64,000 bases of DNA from Minthousia sp045628125 (GCA_045628125.1 JAZQPA010000142.1:9165-73164), one strand, 5' to 3'; shown: positions 1 to 9,309, counted from the stretch's first letter. The notes: generated by a model from the letters alone, not told the origin. Program-made: numbers and translations.

Positions 1-601
1 CCTTAACTTCCTGATACAACTTCAGTGCGTCAGCCTTTTTGCCCTGGCTCTCCAGCAACAAACCAGCCTCGATCAGGTAGTGAGGACTGATGCTGTTATT
101 GCTAGCCATCTTAGCTGCTTTCTTGAAAGTATCAATAGCCTTGTCAATCTGACCAATGTTTGCATAGCACTCACCCAGCATACCCTTAACAGCTGGAGTA
201 ATCATCTGGTCACCCTTGTCAAAGCCCTCAATCAGAGGAATAGCCTCCTGGAACTTGCCCAACTTTACGTAAGCCTGAGCTGCACGAACCTTAGCCAGAT
301 CAGCCTGATCAGTACCGCTATACTGGTCAATCAGCTTAATCAGACCTGCGCTGATGCTGTCGCCATTCAAAGCCTGCTCATCCATGTCATTGTCAACCAT
401 CTCCCAAGCCTTTGCAAATGCTGCAGATGCCTCATCCTCCTTCTCGTTGGTGTACTTGTTATAGTAGATTACACCTACAACGATCAGTACGATTGCTGCA
501 ATTGCACCCAACAGGTGCCACTTGTACTTGGTTACAAAATCTTCTGAGCGGCTGATTACCTCTTCAATCTCAGAACCCTGATTGTTCATCATTTCTGCCA
601 T
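1..601 (-). CDS. TPR-repeat membrane protein (C-terminal part outside window)
   Basis: Reading leftward from ATG at 601, the frame is open to the window edge (200 residues). It starts with about 27 polar residues, then one membrane helix (about residues 28-46, motif LLGAIAAIVLIVVGVIYY), then an acidic soluble part with TPR-type helix pairs (AQAYVKLGKFQEAIPLIE; GECYANIGQIDKAIDTFKKA). This is the layout of a YfgM-like periplasmic TPR protein with an N-terminal anchor. It is divergent from recF, a common neighbourhood in Bacteroidales, where the next gene is often ribH (outside this window, so not verified). A minus-strand -7 box (TAATTTTG) lies at 653-660. The exact role is unknown; scaffolding in the envelope is an inference from TPRs. 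Confidence 0.85.
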   Translation of the reverse strand, partial: MAEMMNNQGSEIEEVISRSEDFVTKYKWHLLGAIAAIVLIVVGVIYYNKYTNEKEDEASAAFAKAWEMVDNDMDEQALNGDSISAGLIKLIDQYSGTDQADLAKVRAAQAYVKLGKFQEAIPLIEGFDKGDQMITPAVKGMLGECYANIGQIDKAIDTFKKAAKMASNNSISPHYLIEAGLLLESQGKKADALKLYQEVK

Positions 602-652
602 TTTCTATCTTCTTTTTTTATTATTTTCAATCGTTTCTGCACAAAATGCGGA

Positions 653-660
653 CAAAATTA
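653..660 (-). promoter_or_regulatory. Putative -7 box of the TPR gene
   Basis: The minus strand reads TAATTTTG, matching the Bacteroidota -7 consensus TAnnTTTG, about 50 bases upstream of the ATG at 601. No clear -33 TTTG is present at the usual spacing. Confidence 0.5.
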
Positions 661-739
661 CTGCTTTTCTGCCAATTCACGAAATTTATTATCTCTTTTT
701 TGCCTTTCACATGGGTTTAAATTGATATTACAGGATTTT

Positions 740-771
740 GTTGGTTATATTCGGCCGTTTTCTTAAATTTG
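740..771 (+). promoter_or_regulatory. Putative recF promoter with almost no leader
   Basis: TAAATTTG at 764-771 matches the -7 consensus. GTTG at 740-743, 20 bases upstream, matches three of four -33 bases. The expected transcription start (about 776) leaves only some five bases before the recF ATG at 781. Confidence 0.6.
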
Positions 772-780
772 CAGTGAGTT

Positions 781-1884
781 ATGATACTTGACAAATTATC
801 CATACTGAATTATAAGAACATTGCTGAGGCTGAGTTGTCTTTCTCGCCAAAGGTCAATTGTTTCATCGGGCATAATGGTGAGGGAAAAACCAATTTGCTG
901 GATGCTATTTTCTTTTTGTCTTTCTGTAAAAGTTCTGTTAATCCTGTGGATTCGCAATGTATCCAGCATGATAAGGATTTTTTTGTGATACAGGGTAATT
1001 ACCAGATGGATGGGGGAGAAGTGGAGAACCTGTATTGTGGATTAAAAAGAGGACGTAAAAAATCTTTTAAGAGAAACAAAAAGGAGTATCAGCGTCTATC
1101 AGATCATATCGGACTTATTCCGCTGGTATTGGTCTCTCCTTCTGACTCTGACCTGATTTCTGGTGGAAGCGAGGACCGTCGTCGGTTTATGGACTTGGTC
1201 ATCTCACAATATAATAAGGAGTATATGGCTTGCCTGATGAGGTATCAGCAGGCATTGCAGCAGCGTAATACATTGCTGAAAATGGAAGAAGAACCGGATG
1301 GCGATGTGTTGGCTTTATGGGAGGAGATGATGGCGCAGACCGGTGAGGTAATCTACCGGTGCAGACGTGATTTCATAAAGGAATTTACTCCAATATTCCA
1401 GTCTTATTATCAGGAAATTGCACAGAATAAAGAACAGGTATCATTATGCTATGTATCTCATGGTGATAGAGGTCCGTTGCTTCCTACCATACAGAACGGC
1501 AGAGCCAAAGACCGTATCATGGGATACTCGCTGCATGGAGTGCACAAAGATGATCTGGAAATGAAACTGGGCGAATTTCCCATAAAGAGAGAGGGTTCCC
1601 AGGGGCAGAACAAGACATTCCTGATAGCCCTGAAACTGGCTCAGTTCAGTTTCCTGAAAAGGGCATCGCAAAAGGAAACTCCTCTGTTGCTGTTGGACGA
1701 TATATTCGATAAACTGGATTCTTCCCGTGTGGAGCAGATTGTAAGGCTTGTTGCGGGTAATAATTTCGGACAGATTTTTATAACGGATACCAATAGGGAT
1801 CATCTGGATCATATCTTGTCTCAGATGGGACAGGATTATACCTTATTTGAAGTAGAGAACGGTTTAATGCGCCAACGTTTATGA
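781..1884 (+). CDS. recF: DNA replication/repair protein RecF
   Basis: RecF is an SMC/ABC-type ATPase that binds single-strand/double-strand DNA junctions and helps load RecA in gap repair. The 367-residue length is normal. Visible motifs are Walker A GHNGEGKT (residues 30-37), the ABC signature EGSQGQNK (about 271-278) and Walker B LLLLDDIFD (about 302-310). The stop overlaps the start of the following DUF721 gene (ATGA), indicating translational coupling. The -7 box ends nine bases before ATG, so the mRNA leader is very short or absent. Identification is firm. Confidence 0.97.
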   Translation: MILDKLSILNYKNIAEAELSFSPKVNCFIGHNGEGKTNLLDAIFFLSFCKSSVNPVDSQCIQHDKDFFVIQGNYQMDGGEVENLYCGLKRGRKKSFKRNKKEYQRLSDHIGLIPLVLVSPSDSDLISGGSEDRRRFMDLVISQYNKEYMACLMRYQQALQQRNTLLKMEEEPDGDVLALWEEMMAQTGEVIYRCRRDFIKEFTPIFQSYYQEIAQNKEQVSLCYVSHGDRGPLLPTIQNGRAKDRIMGYSLHGVHKDDLEMKLGEFPIKREGSQGQNKTFLIALKLAQFSFLKRASQKETPLLLLDDIFDKLDSSRVEQIVRLVAGNNFGQIFITDTNRDHLDHILSQMGQDYTLFEVENGLMRQRL

Positions 1885-2171
1885 AACGCAGAAATTCAGA
1901 ATCAATCGGTGAGGTTCTTCGCCAGTATTTGCGCCAGGAAGGACTGGAAACTCCGCTGAATCAGCATCGTATCATTGATAAATGGTATGAGCTGATGGGT
2001 AGTGGTATTGCTGCGTATACGGGAGAAATCTTTATCCGTAATCAGTGCCTATATATTCAAATAAAATCTCCCGCGCTCCGTGATAATTTAATGATGGAGC
2101 GCGAGAGATTAGTTAAGCGACTGAACGAAGCTGTAGGTTCACAGGTCATTACACGTGTAATGTTCCGCTGA
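1881..2171 (+). CDS. DUF721 (DciA-like) protein
   Basis: A 96-residue basic protein of the DUF721 family, whose best-known member is DciA, the helicase-loading factor that replaces DnaC in most bacteria. The N-terminal half carries the typical pattern (IGEVLRQYLRQEGLETPLNQ) and the C-terminal half the KH-like strand/helix part ending VITRVMFR. It overlaps recF by four bases (ATGA), so the two are one operon concerned with replication and repair. Whether this copy loads DnaB here is inference from the family. It converges with the S41 protease gene, only three bases away. Confidence 0.85.
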   Translation: MKRRNSESIGEVLRQYLRQEGLETPLNQHRIIDKWYELMGSGIAAYTGEIFIRNQCLYIQIKSPALRDNLMMERERLVKRLNEAVGSQVITRVMFR

Positions 2172-2174
2172 TTT

Positions 2175-3896
2175 TCAAGCTTGTCCGTTCTGTGCAATAC
2201 GGTATGGATTTATGTTCCGCTCAGTAAAGACTCCTGTCAACTGAGCGGTTTTCTGTTCTTTCATTTGTGCGGGTGATTCCAGTTTTGGCCTGCTTTCACC
2301 TTTCATAAATACATCGAGTGCTTTCAGAACGGTAGGGTCGTCCTGATTCAGGAATTTGGCATATTGCTCATCATTGAGCATGATGTAGATGATATTTCCG
2401 ACCAGTACACGTTCCAACAGTTTCTGTGATTTCTGGATCATGATATTTCTGCGTTTCAATCCTAAATTGTCCGCATACTTCACAAACTGTTCCACAATAT
2501 TCTGCTGTTTCAGGAACGATGCCAGTTCATTCTCATCATCATATTTGTTCAGTTTCTGGCGGTTCTCATCAGTATACTCGTAAGCAAACTGAACGATAAG
2601 ACCCTGGTTTACAGCCATTCGATAATAGCTGGTCAGATTGGTGGTATCCTGAGGCACGAAATAATCAGGCATAATTCCACCACCACCGTAAACGGTTCGT
2701 CCTAAAACGGTCTGGTAGGCTTCTCCGGTCTGCTTGATGCTGTCCTGTGAGAAAAATTCGCCATGTTCGTAACGGGTCAACAGGTCCAATTCGTAATCTT
2801 CGTCATGACCTTTCTTATATGGCTTCTGAATGCAACGTCCAGAAGGGGTATAGTAGCGGGCTATGGTCAGACGTATCACACTTCTGTCTCCAAACTCAAT
2901 CGGTTGCTGTACCAAACCTTTACCGAAACTTCTGCGTCCGATGATGGTTCCACGATCATTATCCTGAATGGCACCGGCAAAAATCTCACTGGCAGAAGCT
3001 GATCCTTCATCAACCAGTACAATCAGAGGCAGATCCTGATAGCTTCCGCGTCCGTCACTCTTGTATTCCTCGCGAGGAGACTTACGGCCCTGGGTGTATA
3101 CAATCAGGCGGTTGTTTGGTAAGAATTCATTGACCATCTGAATAGCAGCACCCATATATCCACCAGTGTTTCCACGAAGGTCAATAATTAATCCCTTGAA
3201 ATTCATCTGATTCAACTTGGCAAGGGCTATCAGCATCTCCGGATAGGTGGTTTCGCCAAACTTGTCAATCTGGATATAGCCAATCTCCTTGTTGACCATA
3301 TAAGAAGCCTTTACGCTATTGACAGGGATATCACCACGGGTAACAGTAAAGCTTAACAGATTGTCGCTTCCTCTACGTTTGATTCCCAACTTCACATTTG
3401 ATCCTTTGGCACCTTTCAGGCGTCGCATAGCTTCATCATTGGTGCAGTTTTCACCTACAAAATCCTCATCATTCACCTTCACGATGCGGTCACCTGGCAA
3501 AAGTCCCACTTTCTCAGAAGGGCCACCCTTGATGACACTGTTGATATGAATGGTGTCCTTGCGTATGGTAAACTGAATGCCAATACCAGAGAAACTGCCG
3601 GCAAGGTCATCGTTGGCCTGCTGGGCATTCTTGGCAGCAATATATACAGAATGAGGATCCAGTTCTCCCATGATTTGTGGCATTGATCGCTCAACCAGAT
3701 CATTGAGGTCCACCGTATCCACATATCGGTCATTGACAATGTGCAGCAAATCATTCAGTTTGTTGCTGGAAGTGTTAATGATATTTAGCCGTCTGCCCTG
3801 GAAATGATTGGCATAAAAGCTTCCCAAAACAATACCTAGGATAATACTCAAGGCAATGATGAGAGGCATGAAACGGACAATTTTCTTCGATCTCAT
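2175..3896 (-). CDS. S41-family C-terminal processing peptidase
   Basis: A 573-residue carboxy-terminal processing protease (CtpA/Prc family) of the cell envelope. An N-terminal membrane anchor or uncleaved signal spans residues 7-28. A PDZ domain covers about 100-185 (GIGIQFT, GLLPGDRIVKVN). The protease core follows, with DLRGNTGG at 239-246. By alignment to the E. coli Prc spacing, the catalytic serine is S301 in SASASE, with D312 and K326 (FGKG). A C-terminal helical extension of about 150 residues follows. It is the last gene of a leftward run, three bases after the dCMP deaminase. The substrates are unknown. Confidence 0.93.
   Translation of the reverse strand: MRSKKIVRFMPLIIALSIILGIVLGSFYANHFQGRRLNIINTSSNKLNDLLHIVNDRYVDTVDLNDLVERSMPQIMGELDPHSVYIAAKNAQQANDDLAGSFSGIGIQFTIRKDTIHINSVIKGGPSEKVGLLPGDRIVKVNDEDFVGENCTNDEAMRRLKGAKGSNVKLGIKRRGSDNLLSFTVTRGDIPVNSVKASYMVNKEIGYIQIDKFGETTYPEMLIALAKLNQMNFKGLIIDLRGNTGGYMGAAIQMVNEFLPNNRLIVYTQGRKSPREEYKSDGRGSYQDLPLIVLVDEGSASASEIFAGAIQDNDRGTIIGRRSFGKGLVQQPIEFGDRSVIRLTIARYYTPSGRCIQKPYKKGHDEDYELDLLTRYEHGEFFSQDSIKQTGEAYQTVLGRTVYGGGGIMPDYFVPQDTTNLTSYYRMAVNQGLIVQFAYEYTDENRQKLNKYDDENELASFLKQQNIVEQFVKYADNLGLKRRNIMIQKSQKLLERVLVGNIIYIMLNDEQYAKFLNQDDPTVLKALDVFMKGESRPKLESPAQMKEQKTAQLTGVFTERNINPYRIAQNGQA
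2217..2253 (+). terminator. Rho-independent terminator for recF-DUF721, inside the convergent protease gene
   Basis: CCGCTCAGT (2217-2225) and ACTGAGCGG (2240-2248) form a perfect 9-bp stem with a 14-base loop, followed by TTTTCTGTTC on the plus strand. It lies within the last codons of the S41 protease gene on the opposite strand, because the two genes are only three bases apart. Confidence 0.65.
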
Positions 3897-3899
3897 ATA

Positions 3900-4337
3900 T
3901 TATTCTTTTTCTAATTCAATAAATTCGATGTCAATATTTGCTTTGCGCAACAGGTTCAAACCGTCTTCCAAACGGTATTTCTTGGAATAAACCACACGTT
4001 TGATTCCGGCCTGAATGATAAGTTTAGAACATTCGATGCATGGCGAATCCGTAACATACATGGTTGCTCCGTCACTGGCATTACCACAACGGGCCAGTTT
4101 GGTAATGGCATTGGCTTCAGCGTGAAGCACATAGGGGAAGGTGACATTGTTCTCATCCTCACAGACATTCTCGAATCCGGCAGGAGTACCGTTGAATCCG
4201 TCAGATATAATCATATTGTCTTTTACTACCAGACAACCCACTTTCCGTCTTTGGCAATAAGAATTTTCCGACCAAATGCCTGCCATGCGCAGGTAGCGCA
4301 CGTCCAAATCATGTTTCTTTTGACTCTCACTTTTCAT
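3900..4337 (-). CDS. dCMP deaminase family protein
   Basis: A 145-residue zinc deaminase that converts dCMP to dUMP to feed thymidylate synthesis; ComEB-like. The catalytic pocket HAEANAI gives a zinc-binding His (about residue 72) and a proton-shuttling Glu (about 74); the other zinc ligands are the two Cys of PCIEC (about 100 and 103). I start at ATG 4337; an in-frame TTG two codons earlier overlaps the upstream peptidase stop. Three bases separate it from the S41 protease downstream. A related cytidine deaminase-like specificity cannot be excluded from sequence alone. Confidence 0.9.
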   Translation of the reverse strand: MKSESQKKHDLDVRYLRMAGIWSENSYCQRRKVGCLVVKDNMIISDGFNGTPAGFENVCEDENNVTFPYVLHAEANAITKLARCGNASDGATMYVTDSPCIECSKLIIQAGIKRVVYSKKYRLEDGLNLLRKANIDIEFIELEKE

Positions 4338-4339
4338 AA

Positions 4340-6397
4340 TCAATCGTTCTTGATGCCATTTCGGCGTAACAAAGCATTAATACTTGGGCCCTGACCCCGG
4401 AATTCACGATATAGCTCCTTAGGATGGACTGTTCCTCCTTTTGAAAGAAGCGTACGGAAACGGGATGCTGTTTCTGGGTTGAAGATTCCTGTCTCTTGGA
4501 AAAGAGAGAAAGCGTCGGCATCCAAAACTTCCGCCCATTTATAACTGTAATAACCAGCTGCGTATCCTCCACACATGATATGACTGAACTGTGTAGTCAT
4601 GCAGCAGCCATCAACCATTGGCAGCAGCTGTGTGTCTTTCCATGCTTCTTTCTCAAAAGCTTGGATATCTGTCTTTTCGTCCAGTTCTTCTTTTCGTGAA
4701 TAATATGCCATATCCAACAATCCGAAGCTGAGCTGACGCAAACAAGCATAACCCGTATTGAAATTGCTGGCTTCACGGATTCGACGGATAAGTTCATCTG
4801 GCATTTGCTCATCAGTCTGATAGTGGCGGGCAAATGTGTCAAGGAACTCTTTCTCATGTACATAGTTTTCCATGAATTGGGATGGTAATTCCACAAAATC
4901 CCAATATACATTGGTGCCGCCTAATGATTCAAATGTGGTATTGGCAAAAATGCCGTGAAGTGAATGGCCGAACTCATGAAGGAATGTCTCTACTTCACCC
5001 AATGTCAGCAAGGCCGGTTTGGTAGGAGTTGGCTTGGTGAAATTGGTTGTAATGGAAACATGAGGACGACGGTTTACACCATTTTCAATACATTGTTCCT
5101 GATAGGATGTCATCCAGGCACCCGAACGCTTTCCTGCTCTGGGGTAGAAATCAGTATATAAAACGGCAAGGAAACTACCGTCCTTATCATAAACCTCGAA
5201 AGGAATGACATCCGGATGGAAGACAGGTATTTCCGTGTTCTTCTTGAAGCTGATACCATATAATCTGCTGGCTAATGCAAAAACGCCATCAATAACCTTA
5301 TCTACTTGAAGATAAGGACGAAGCATTTCTGCATCCAGATTGTATTTCTCACGTCTCAGCAGATTGCTGTAATAGGACCAGTCCCATGGCATCAGTTGGA
5401 AACCTTTACCTTCTGACTGGCAAGCTAATTCTTCAATTTCCTTTTTCTCCTGCAACGCTTTAGGACGGTAGGCTTCCAATAACTGGTTCAGAAGCTGAGA
5501 AACGTTATGCTCGTTTTCTGCCATACGATTCTCCAAAGCATAGCTGGCATAAGTCTCATATCCTAATAATTGGGCAATCTCACGTCTGAGATTAACTAAT
5601 TTGCACACCAGCAGTGTGTTGTCGGTTTCTCCACCGTGTGCACACTTGGTGTTATAAGCCATGTACAATTCCTGTCTCAATGCCCTGTCCTTACAGTATG
5701 TCATGAGGCCGGTATAACTTGGACCGTGCAGGGTAAATGCCCAACCTTCCAAACCCTTTTCTTTGGCCGTTTGAGCGGCTGCCTCTAAATCAGTCTCGGG
5801 CATGCCTTCCAACTTGCTGGGGTCAGTGACATGTAATACGTAGGCATTGGTCTCTTTAAGACTATTCTGCTGGAATTTCAGGGAACATTGGCTAGCCTCC
5901 AGACTTAATTGTCTGAATTTCAGTTTCTGTTCCTCATTCAAGTTCGCTCCTCTTCGGGTAAATCCTTTATAGCAGTTTTCAAGTAATTTCTGCTCCTCTG
6001 GGTTTAATGCAGGTTTTGCTTCATAAACAGATTTGATGCGTGCAAACAATTTCTCATTTAATCCGATGTTATTGCTGTGCTCGGAAAGAAGAGGTTGCAT
6101 TTTGTTAGCCAATTCGTCCAATTCGTCACAGGTTTCCGCACTCATCAGGTTGAACATGACTGTTGTCGCGCGGTTCAGCAACGCACCACTTTGCTCCAAA
6201 GCCAGAATGGTGTTCTTGAAAGTGGGTGGCTCCGGATTGTTTACAATCTCATCCACTTCGGATTGTCCCTGCCTTATTCCTTCCAGTATGGCAGGTTCGT
6301 AATCCTCTAATCTGATACGGTCAAATGGAACGGTTCCGTGAGGCGTATCATAGGATTCAAAAAACGGATTCTTGCGAACGTTAGTATCTGTATTCAT
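4340..6397 (-). CDS. M3-family zinc metallopeptidase (oligopeptidase / dipeptidyl carboxypeptidase)
   Basis: A 685-residue thimet-oligopeptidase-type enzyme (Dcp/PrlC family) that degrades short peptides. The zinc motif HEFGH is at about residues 474-478, followed by SLHGIF, and the downstream zinc-ligand region reads NVYWDFVELPSQFMEN. There is no signal peptide (start MNTDTNVRKNPFFE), so it is predicted cytoplasmic. It lies four bases after the Crp-like regulator gene. Family membership is certain; whether it acts as Dcp (dipeptides from the C-terminus) or as an endo-oligopeptidase cannot be told here. Confidence 0.94.
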   Translation of the reverse strand: MNTDTNVRKNPFFESYDTPHGTVPFDRIRLEDYEPAILEGIRQGQSEVDEIVNNPEPPTFKNTILALEQSGALLNRATTVMFNLMSAETCDELDELANKMQPLLSEHSNNIGLNEKLFARIKSVYEAKPALNPEEQKLLENCYKGFTRRGANLNEEQKLKFRQLSLEASQCSLKFQQNSLKETNAYVLHVTDPSKLEGMPETDLEAAAQTAKEKGLEGWAFTLHGPSYTGLMTYCKDRALRQELYMAYNTKCAHGGETDNTLLVCKLVNLRREIAQLLGYETYASYALENRMAENEHNVSQLLNQLLEAYRPKALQEKKEIEELACQSEGKGFQLMPWDWSYYSNLLRREKYNLDAEMLRPYLQVDKVIDGVFALASRLYGISFKKNTEIPVFHPDVIPFEVYDKDGSFLAVLYTDFYPRAGKRSGAWMTSYQEQCIENGVNRRPHVSITTNFTKPTPTKPALLTLGEVETFLHEFGHSLHGIFANTTFESLGGTNVYWDFVELPSQFMENYVHEKEFLDTFARHYQTDEQMPDELIRRIREASNFNTGYACLRQLSFGLLDMAYYSRKEELDEKTDIQAFEKEAWKDTQLLPMVDGCCMTTQFSHIMCGGYAAGYYSYKWAEVLDADAFSLFQETGIFNPETASRFRTLLSKGGTVHPKELYREFRGQGPSINALLRRNGIKND

Positions 6398-6401
6398 GAT
6401 T

Positions 6402-7091
6402 TTATTCTGCTAATGCCAGTAATTTTTCCAGATGAGGGACTTCAATGATTGAACGTTTCAGTATCAGTGCCTCTTTATCTTGTAATTCATTCAGTGCTTT
6501 GGATACATTGGCTCGGGTCTCACATAACTGATTGGCCAATTCTTCCATTTTTATCTTTATCCTTTTTTCTCCTGATGGCTTTCGGCAATGGCTTGCAATG
6601 AAACGGATAATCCTGTTTCTTATTGAACCATTGAATGGCTGCCACAGTAATTTTTGGGAATTTTGTGCTTGGGCAGAAATCAGGTTGATATAATTTAGCC
6701 TAAATACCTCATATTGCAGAAGACTTTCCCAAAATTCAGATTTACTGATGTTTAATGCTCCTACATCGCTTACTGCTACATAACTATGTGTGTAGCGTGT
6801 ACGAGGACCAAACAGGACCTCTGGTTCCAACACGGTAGGAGAACTGATCTTCTCATAGAACGTGAATTGACTGTCGTAACCAACGGTCTCCATTTCGATA
6901 TCTCCATTTAGAATAAAGAGAATGGAATTGCAGGATGAGTTCTGCTCAATAAGTATATCGCCAGGTTTATATTTGGAAAAATCAAACTTGATCTTTTCAA
7001 TTATCCATGCCATATCGCTACTTCCTAATCCTTGAAAAAGAGGAAGTTGCAGCAACTTTTCGTAGATACTTAATTCAATTCGCTTTGCCAT
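6402..7091 (-). CDS. Crp/Fnr-family transcriptional regulator
   Basis: A 229-residue regulator with an N-terminal cyclic-nucleotide-binding-like barrel (residues about 15-130, YKPGDILIEQNSSCNSILFI) and a C-terminal winged helix with recognition region EELANQLCETRANVSKALNEL (about 180-200). The barrel lacks the canonical cAMP-binding RxS signature and there is no N-terminal cysteine cluster for an Fe-S centre, so the signal is unknown. It lies between apbE and the M3 peptidase gene with short gaps, so it may regulate its own operon, though this is only inference. Confidence 0.88.
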   Translation of the reverse strand: MAKRIELSIYEKLLQLPLFQGLGSSDMAWIIEKIKFDFSKYKPGDILIEQNSSCNSILFILNGDIEMETVGYDSQFTFYEKISSPTVLEPEVLFGPRTRYTHSYVAVSDVGALNISKSEFWESLLQYEVFRLNYINLISAQAQNSQKLLWQPFNGSIRNRIIRFIASHCRKPSGEKRIKIKMEELANQLCETRANVSKALNELQDKEALILKRSIIEVPHLEKLLALAE

Positions 7092-7105
7092 AGTGGAAAG
7101 TGATT

Positions 7106-8131
7106 TTAATTGCTGAATTTCTTTTCCAGTGATGGAGTATAATAAACCTGATTATCTCCGTTCTCATCACTATAGATGAGATAAACCACTAACTCCGGAT
7201 GCTGTTCCAGAAACTGTTTTGTCTTTTCCAATCCCATTACCATGAAAGCTGTAGCATATCCATCAGCAGTCATACAGTCTTTGGCAATTACTGTCGTAGA
7301 GAGCAGATTGTGATCGGCTGGGTATCCGGTATGAGGGTTGATGGTATGGGCATATTTCTTGCCATTTTCGATGCGGAAGTTCCGGTAATTACCAGATGTG
7401 GCCAACGCCTCATTGCTTAGTGAGAGAATCTGCTGTGTTTCCTGGGTGGTGGCCAACATGTCGTCAACAGGTTTGGTAATGCCAATCCGCCAAGGCTGCT
7501 TACGGTTAGAGATTCCACGTGTAACCACTTCTCCTCCAATCTCAATCATGTAGTTCTGAACACCTTTTCGCAATAACAGAGCTGCAACCATATCCACTCC
7601 AAACCCTTTGGCAATAGAACTGCAATCCAACATGATACGCTCATCATCCTTCTTGATGGTATTGTTTTCCATCTTGATTTTTTTGTATCCGATGAATTGC
7701 TTTAAACTGTCAATGGCAGCACTGTCTGGTTTGATGTCATTTTTAAATCCGAACCCCCAGAGGTTAACTAATGGGCTGACTGTAATGTCGAAATCACCAT
7801 CGGTCTCCTCCGAAATCTTCATGGCTGTTTCAAAAACCACCTTGAACATGTCATTGACTTTCATGTCCGTATTGTTGTTGATAGCTGTAATTACACTTTC
7901 TTTATTGAATGGGGAGAGTGATGCATCAACTTTAGCCAGTTCAGCCTTTATATCATCATGATAATTGGTGTTGGACTGATAGGTAATATGGTAAAAAGTA
8001 CCAAAAATGGTACCACTATCTTTCTGATAAGGGGCATCAGCATTTCTTCGGATGATGAATATACTGCCGACAATAAGTATAATTAGAAATGGAAGTTTCC
8101 ATGCCCATTTGTTCTTTTGCTTGTTCTCCAT
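7106..8131 (-). CDS. apbE: FAD:protein FMN transferase (ApbE family)
   Basis: ApbE attaches FMN covalently to Thr residues of flavoproteins such as NqrB/NqrC and RnfG, on the periplasmic side. The 341-residue protein has one N-terminal membrane helix (about 10-25, WKLPFLIILIVGSIFII), then family motifs LDCSSIAKGFGVD (substrate/FAD region), MIEIGGEVVTRG, TSGNYRNF, and near the C-terminus the metal-binding TADGYATAFMVMG. No Nqr or Rnf genes are in the window. It sits five bases after the DUF6048 gene and 14 before the regulator gene. Confidence 0.93.
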   Translation of the reverse strand: MENKQKNKWAWKLPFLIILIVGSIFIIRRNADAPYQKDSGTIFGTFYHITYQSNTNYHDDIKAELAKVDASLSPFNKESVITAINNNTDMKVNDMFKVVFETAMKISEETDGDFDITVSPLVNLWGFGFKNDIKPDSAAIDSLKQFIGYKKIKMENNTIKKDDERIMLDCSSIAKGFGVDMVAALLLRKGVQNYMIEIGGEVVTRGISNRKQPWRIGITKPVDDMLATTQETQQILSLSNEALATSGNYRNFRIENGKKYAHTINPHTGYPADHNLLSTTVIAKDCMTADGYATAFMVMGLEKTKQFLEQHPELVVYLIYSDENGDNQVYYTPSLEKKFSN

Positions 8132-8136
8132 AATCT

Positions 8137-8865
8137 TTATTTTGTTGGTAGTTGCGCTTTAATTTTTTTGCTTAAATCAAATGTCAGGTAATAAGACAGA
8201 TAGAAACCACTGGTTCCTCCACTACCAAATCCGGGAACGTAATATGGAGTTGCCTCTATGGGTTGCTTTTCTTTCAACTTACTCTTGTAACGGACATTGA
8301 ATCCCATGTGGTAATTTTTAAATACTTCAGCTTCAAGACCTACTACAAATTCAAACCATAGGCGGTTGGCTGACAAGTCTTCATAGTCTAAAGGCTGTGC
8401 ATTGTGCCATAAAGGGTCCTTGATTTCCGGACCGTTAACATCAAAATTATATGTTGTAAAACCCAATCGTCCACCCACAAAAAGACGGTTGTTTTGGGTC
8501 TTATCTTTTAACATGTTTACATCGGCACCTAATCGGAAATAAGGTGCTGCTGTCTTGTATCTGATGTTTGTCTCGTCATTGGTGCCATCATATTTGGCAT
8601 AGCCTAATTCTGCAACAGGAAAATACTTGTTTTTTATGCTGAACCTTAAGGCACCCTCGGATCCCAATGTGTTGCCTCCTATTAAGTGAGCGATAGGTGT
8701 GCCTACTTCTACAGAAAGAGACATGCCTTGAATGAAAGAGAGATGGGTTAATCGGGATACAGCATTTGATGCTACATCCCGTGCCATTCCTTCTTGAGCC
8801 CAACTCCAGAGAGGCAAAAGAGAAAACAGACTACTTAATATATATGCGGAAATTTTCAATTTCAT
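8137..8865 (-). CDS. DUF6048 family outer-membrane-barrel-like protein
   Basis: A 242-residue exported protein. The signal peptide covers about residues 1-24 (ISAYILSSLFSLLPLWSWAQ). The rest alternates polar and hydrophobic residues in strands and ends with an aromatic-rich stretch (GFYLSYYLTFDLSKK), as expected of a small outer-membrane beta barrel. It matches what I know as DUF6048, a family found next to DUF6452 in Bacteroidales. Its start overlaps the DUF6452 gene by 35 bases; the signal peptide immediately after this ATG supports the choice. The function is unknown. Confidence 0.8.
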   Translation of the reverse strand: MKLKISAYILSSLFSLLPLWSWAQEGMARDVASNAVSRLTHLSFIQGMSLSVEVGTPIAHLIGGNTLGSEGALRFSIKNKYFPVAELGYAKYDGTNDETNIRYKTAAPYFRLGADVNMLKDKTQNNRLFVGGRLGFTTYNFDVNGPEIKDPLWHNAQPLDYEDLSANRLWFEFVVGLEAEVFKNYHMGFNVRYKSKLKEKQPIEATPYYVPGFGSGGTSGFYLSYYLTFDLSKKIKAQLPTK

Positions 8866-9307
8866 TGTTGTCGACCTTTCTGTTTGTAACGGAAATAGAA
8901 TCTAAGTCGTTGTGTGTTAACTGTATGTCGCTAATATAATGTTCAACCCAAGTGCCGCATTCCGGAGAATTGAAATGAGGGACATTCTCTTTTTTTACAA
9001 TAATCATATCCTTGTAGGTGTGATGACCTGTCGTTTTAATTTCAAGAGTCAACGTGTCTGCACTATTGTAGTAACTCATAGGCAGGTCAAAACTGCTGGC
9101 ATTATACAAACGGTTTACCATTAATGTGTCCTTTCCGTTAACTTTTAGATAAACGTTCAAGGTGTCTGAGAGTTTGAACAATTCATCGGCTTTGTAAAAA
9201 GACCATTTTGCATACACGCCATTGGTTAACGAACAGTTAATATCCGAACAACCGGCAAGCGAGAATGCCACTACGAAACAGCAGAAAAGGAATCTGAGAA
9301 CTTTCAT
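8831..9307 (-). CDS. DUF6452 family lipoprotein
   Basis: A 158-residue predicted lipoprotein with signal peptide and lipobox FSLAGC (Cys about residue 20). The mature part is mostly beta-strand (LYNASSFDLPMSYYN, TLTLEIKTTGHHTY) and is recognised as DUF6452. It is two bases from the glycosyltransferase gene and overlaps the DUF6048 gene by 35 bases, so the two proteins are probably made together and may form an envelope complex (inference). No enzymatic motif is visible. Confidence 0.8.
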   Translation of the reverse strand: MKVLRFLFCCFVVAFSLAGCSDINCSLTNGVYAKWSFYKADELFKLSDTLNVYLKVNGKDTLMVNRLYNASSFDLPMSYYNSADTLTLEIKTTGHHTYKDMIIVKKENVPHFNSPECGTWVEHYISDIQLTHNDLDSISVTNRKVDNNEIENFRIYIK

Positions 9308-9309
9308 AA

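Noticed and set aside
80..547. Long plus-strand frame opposite the TPR gene
   Set aside because: The minus frame has a signal-anchor and TPR helices; the plus frame has no domain and is the antisense shadow.
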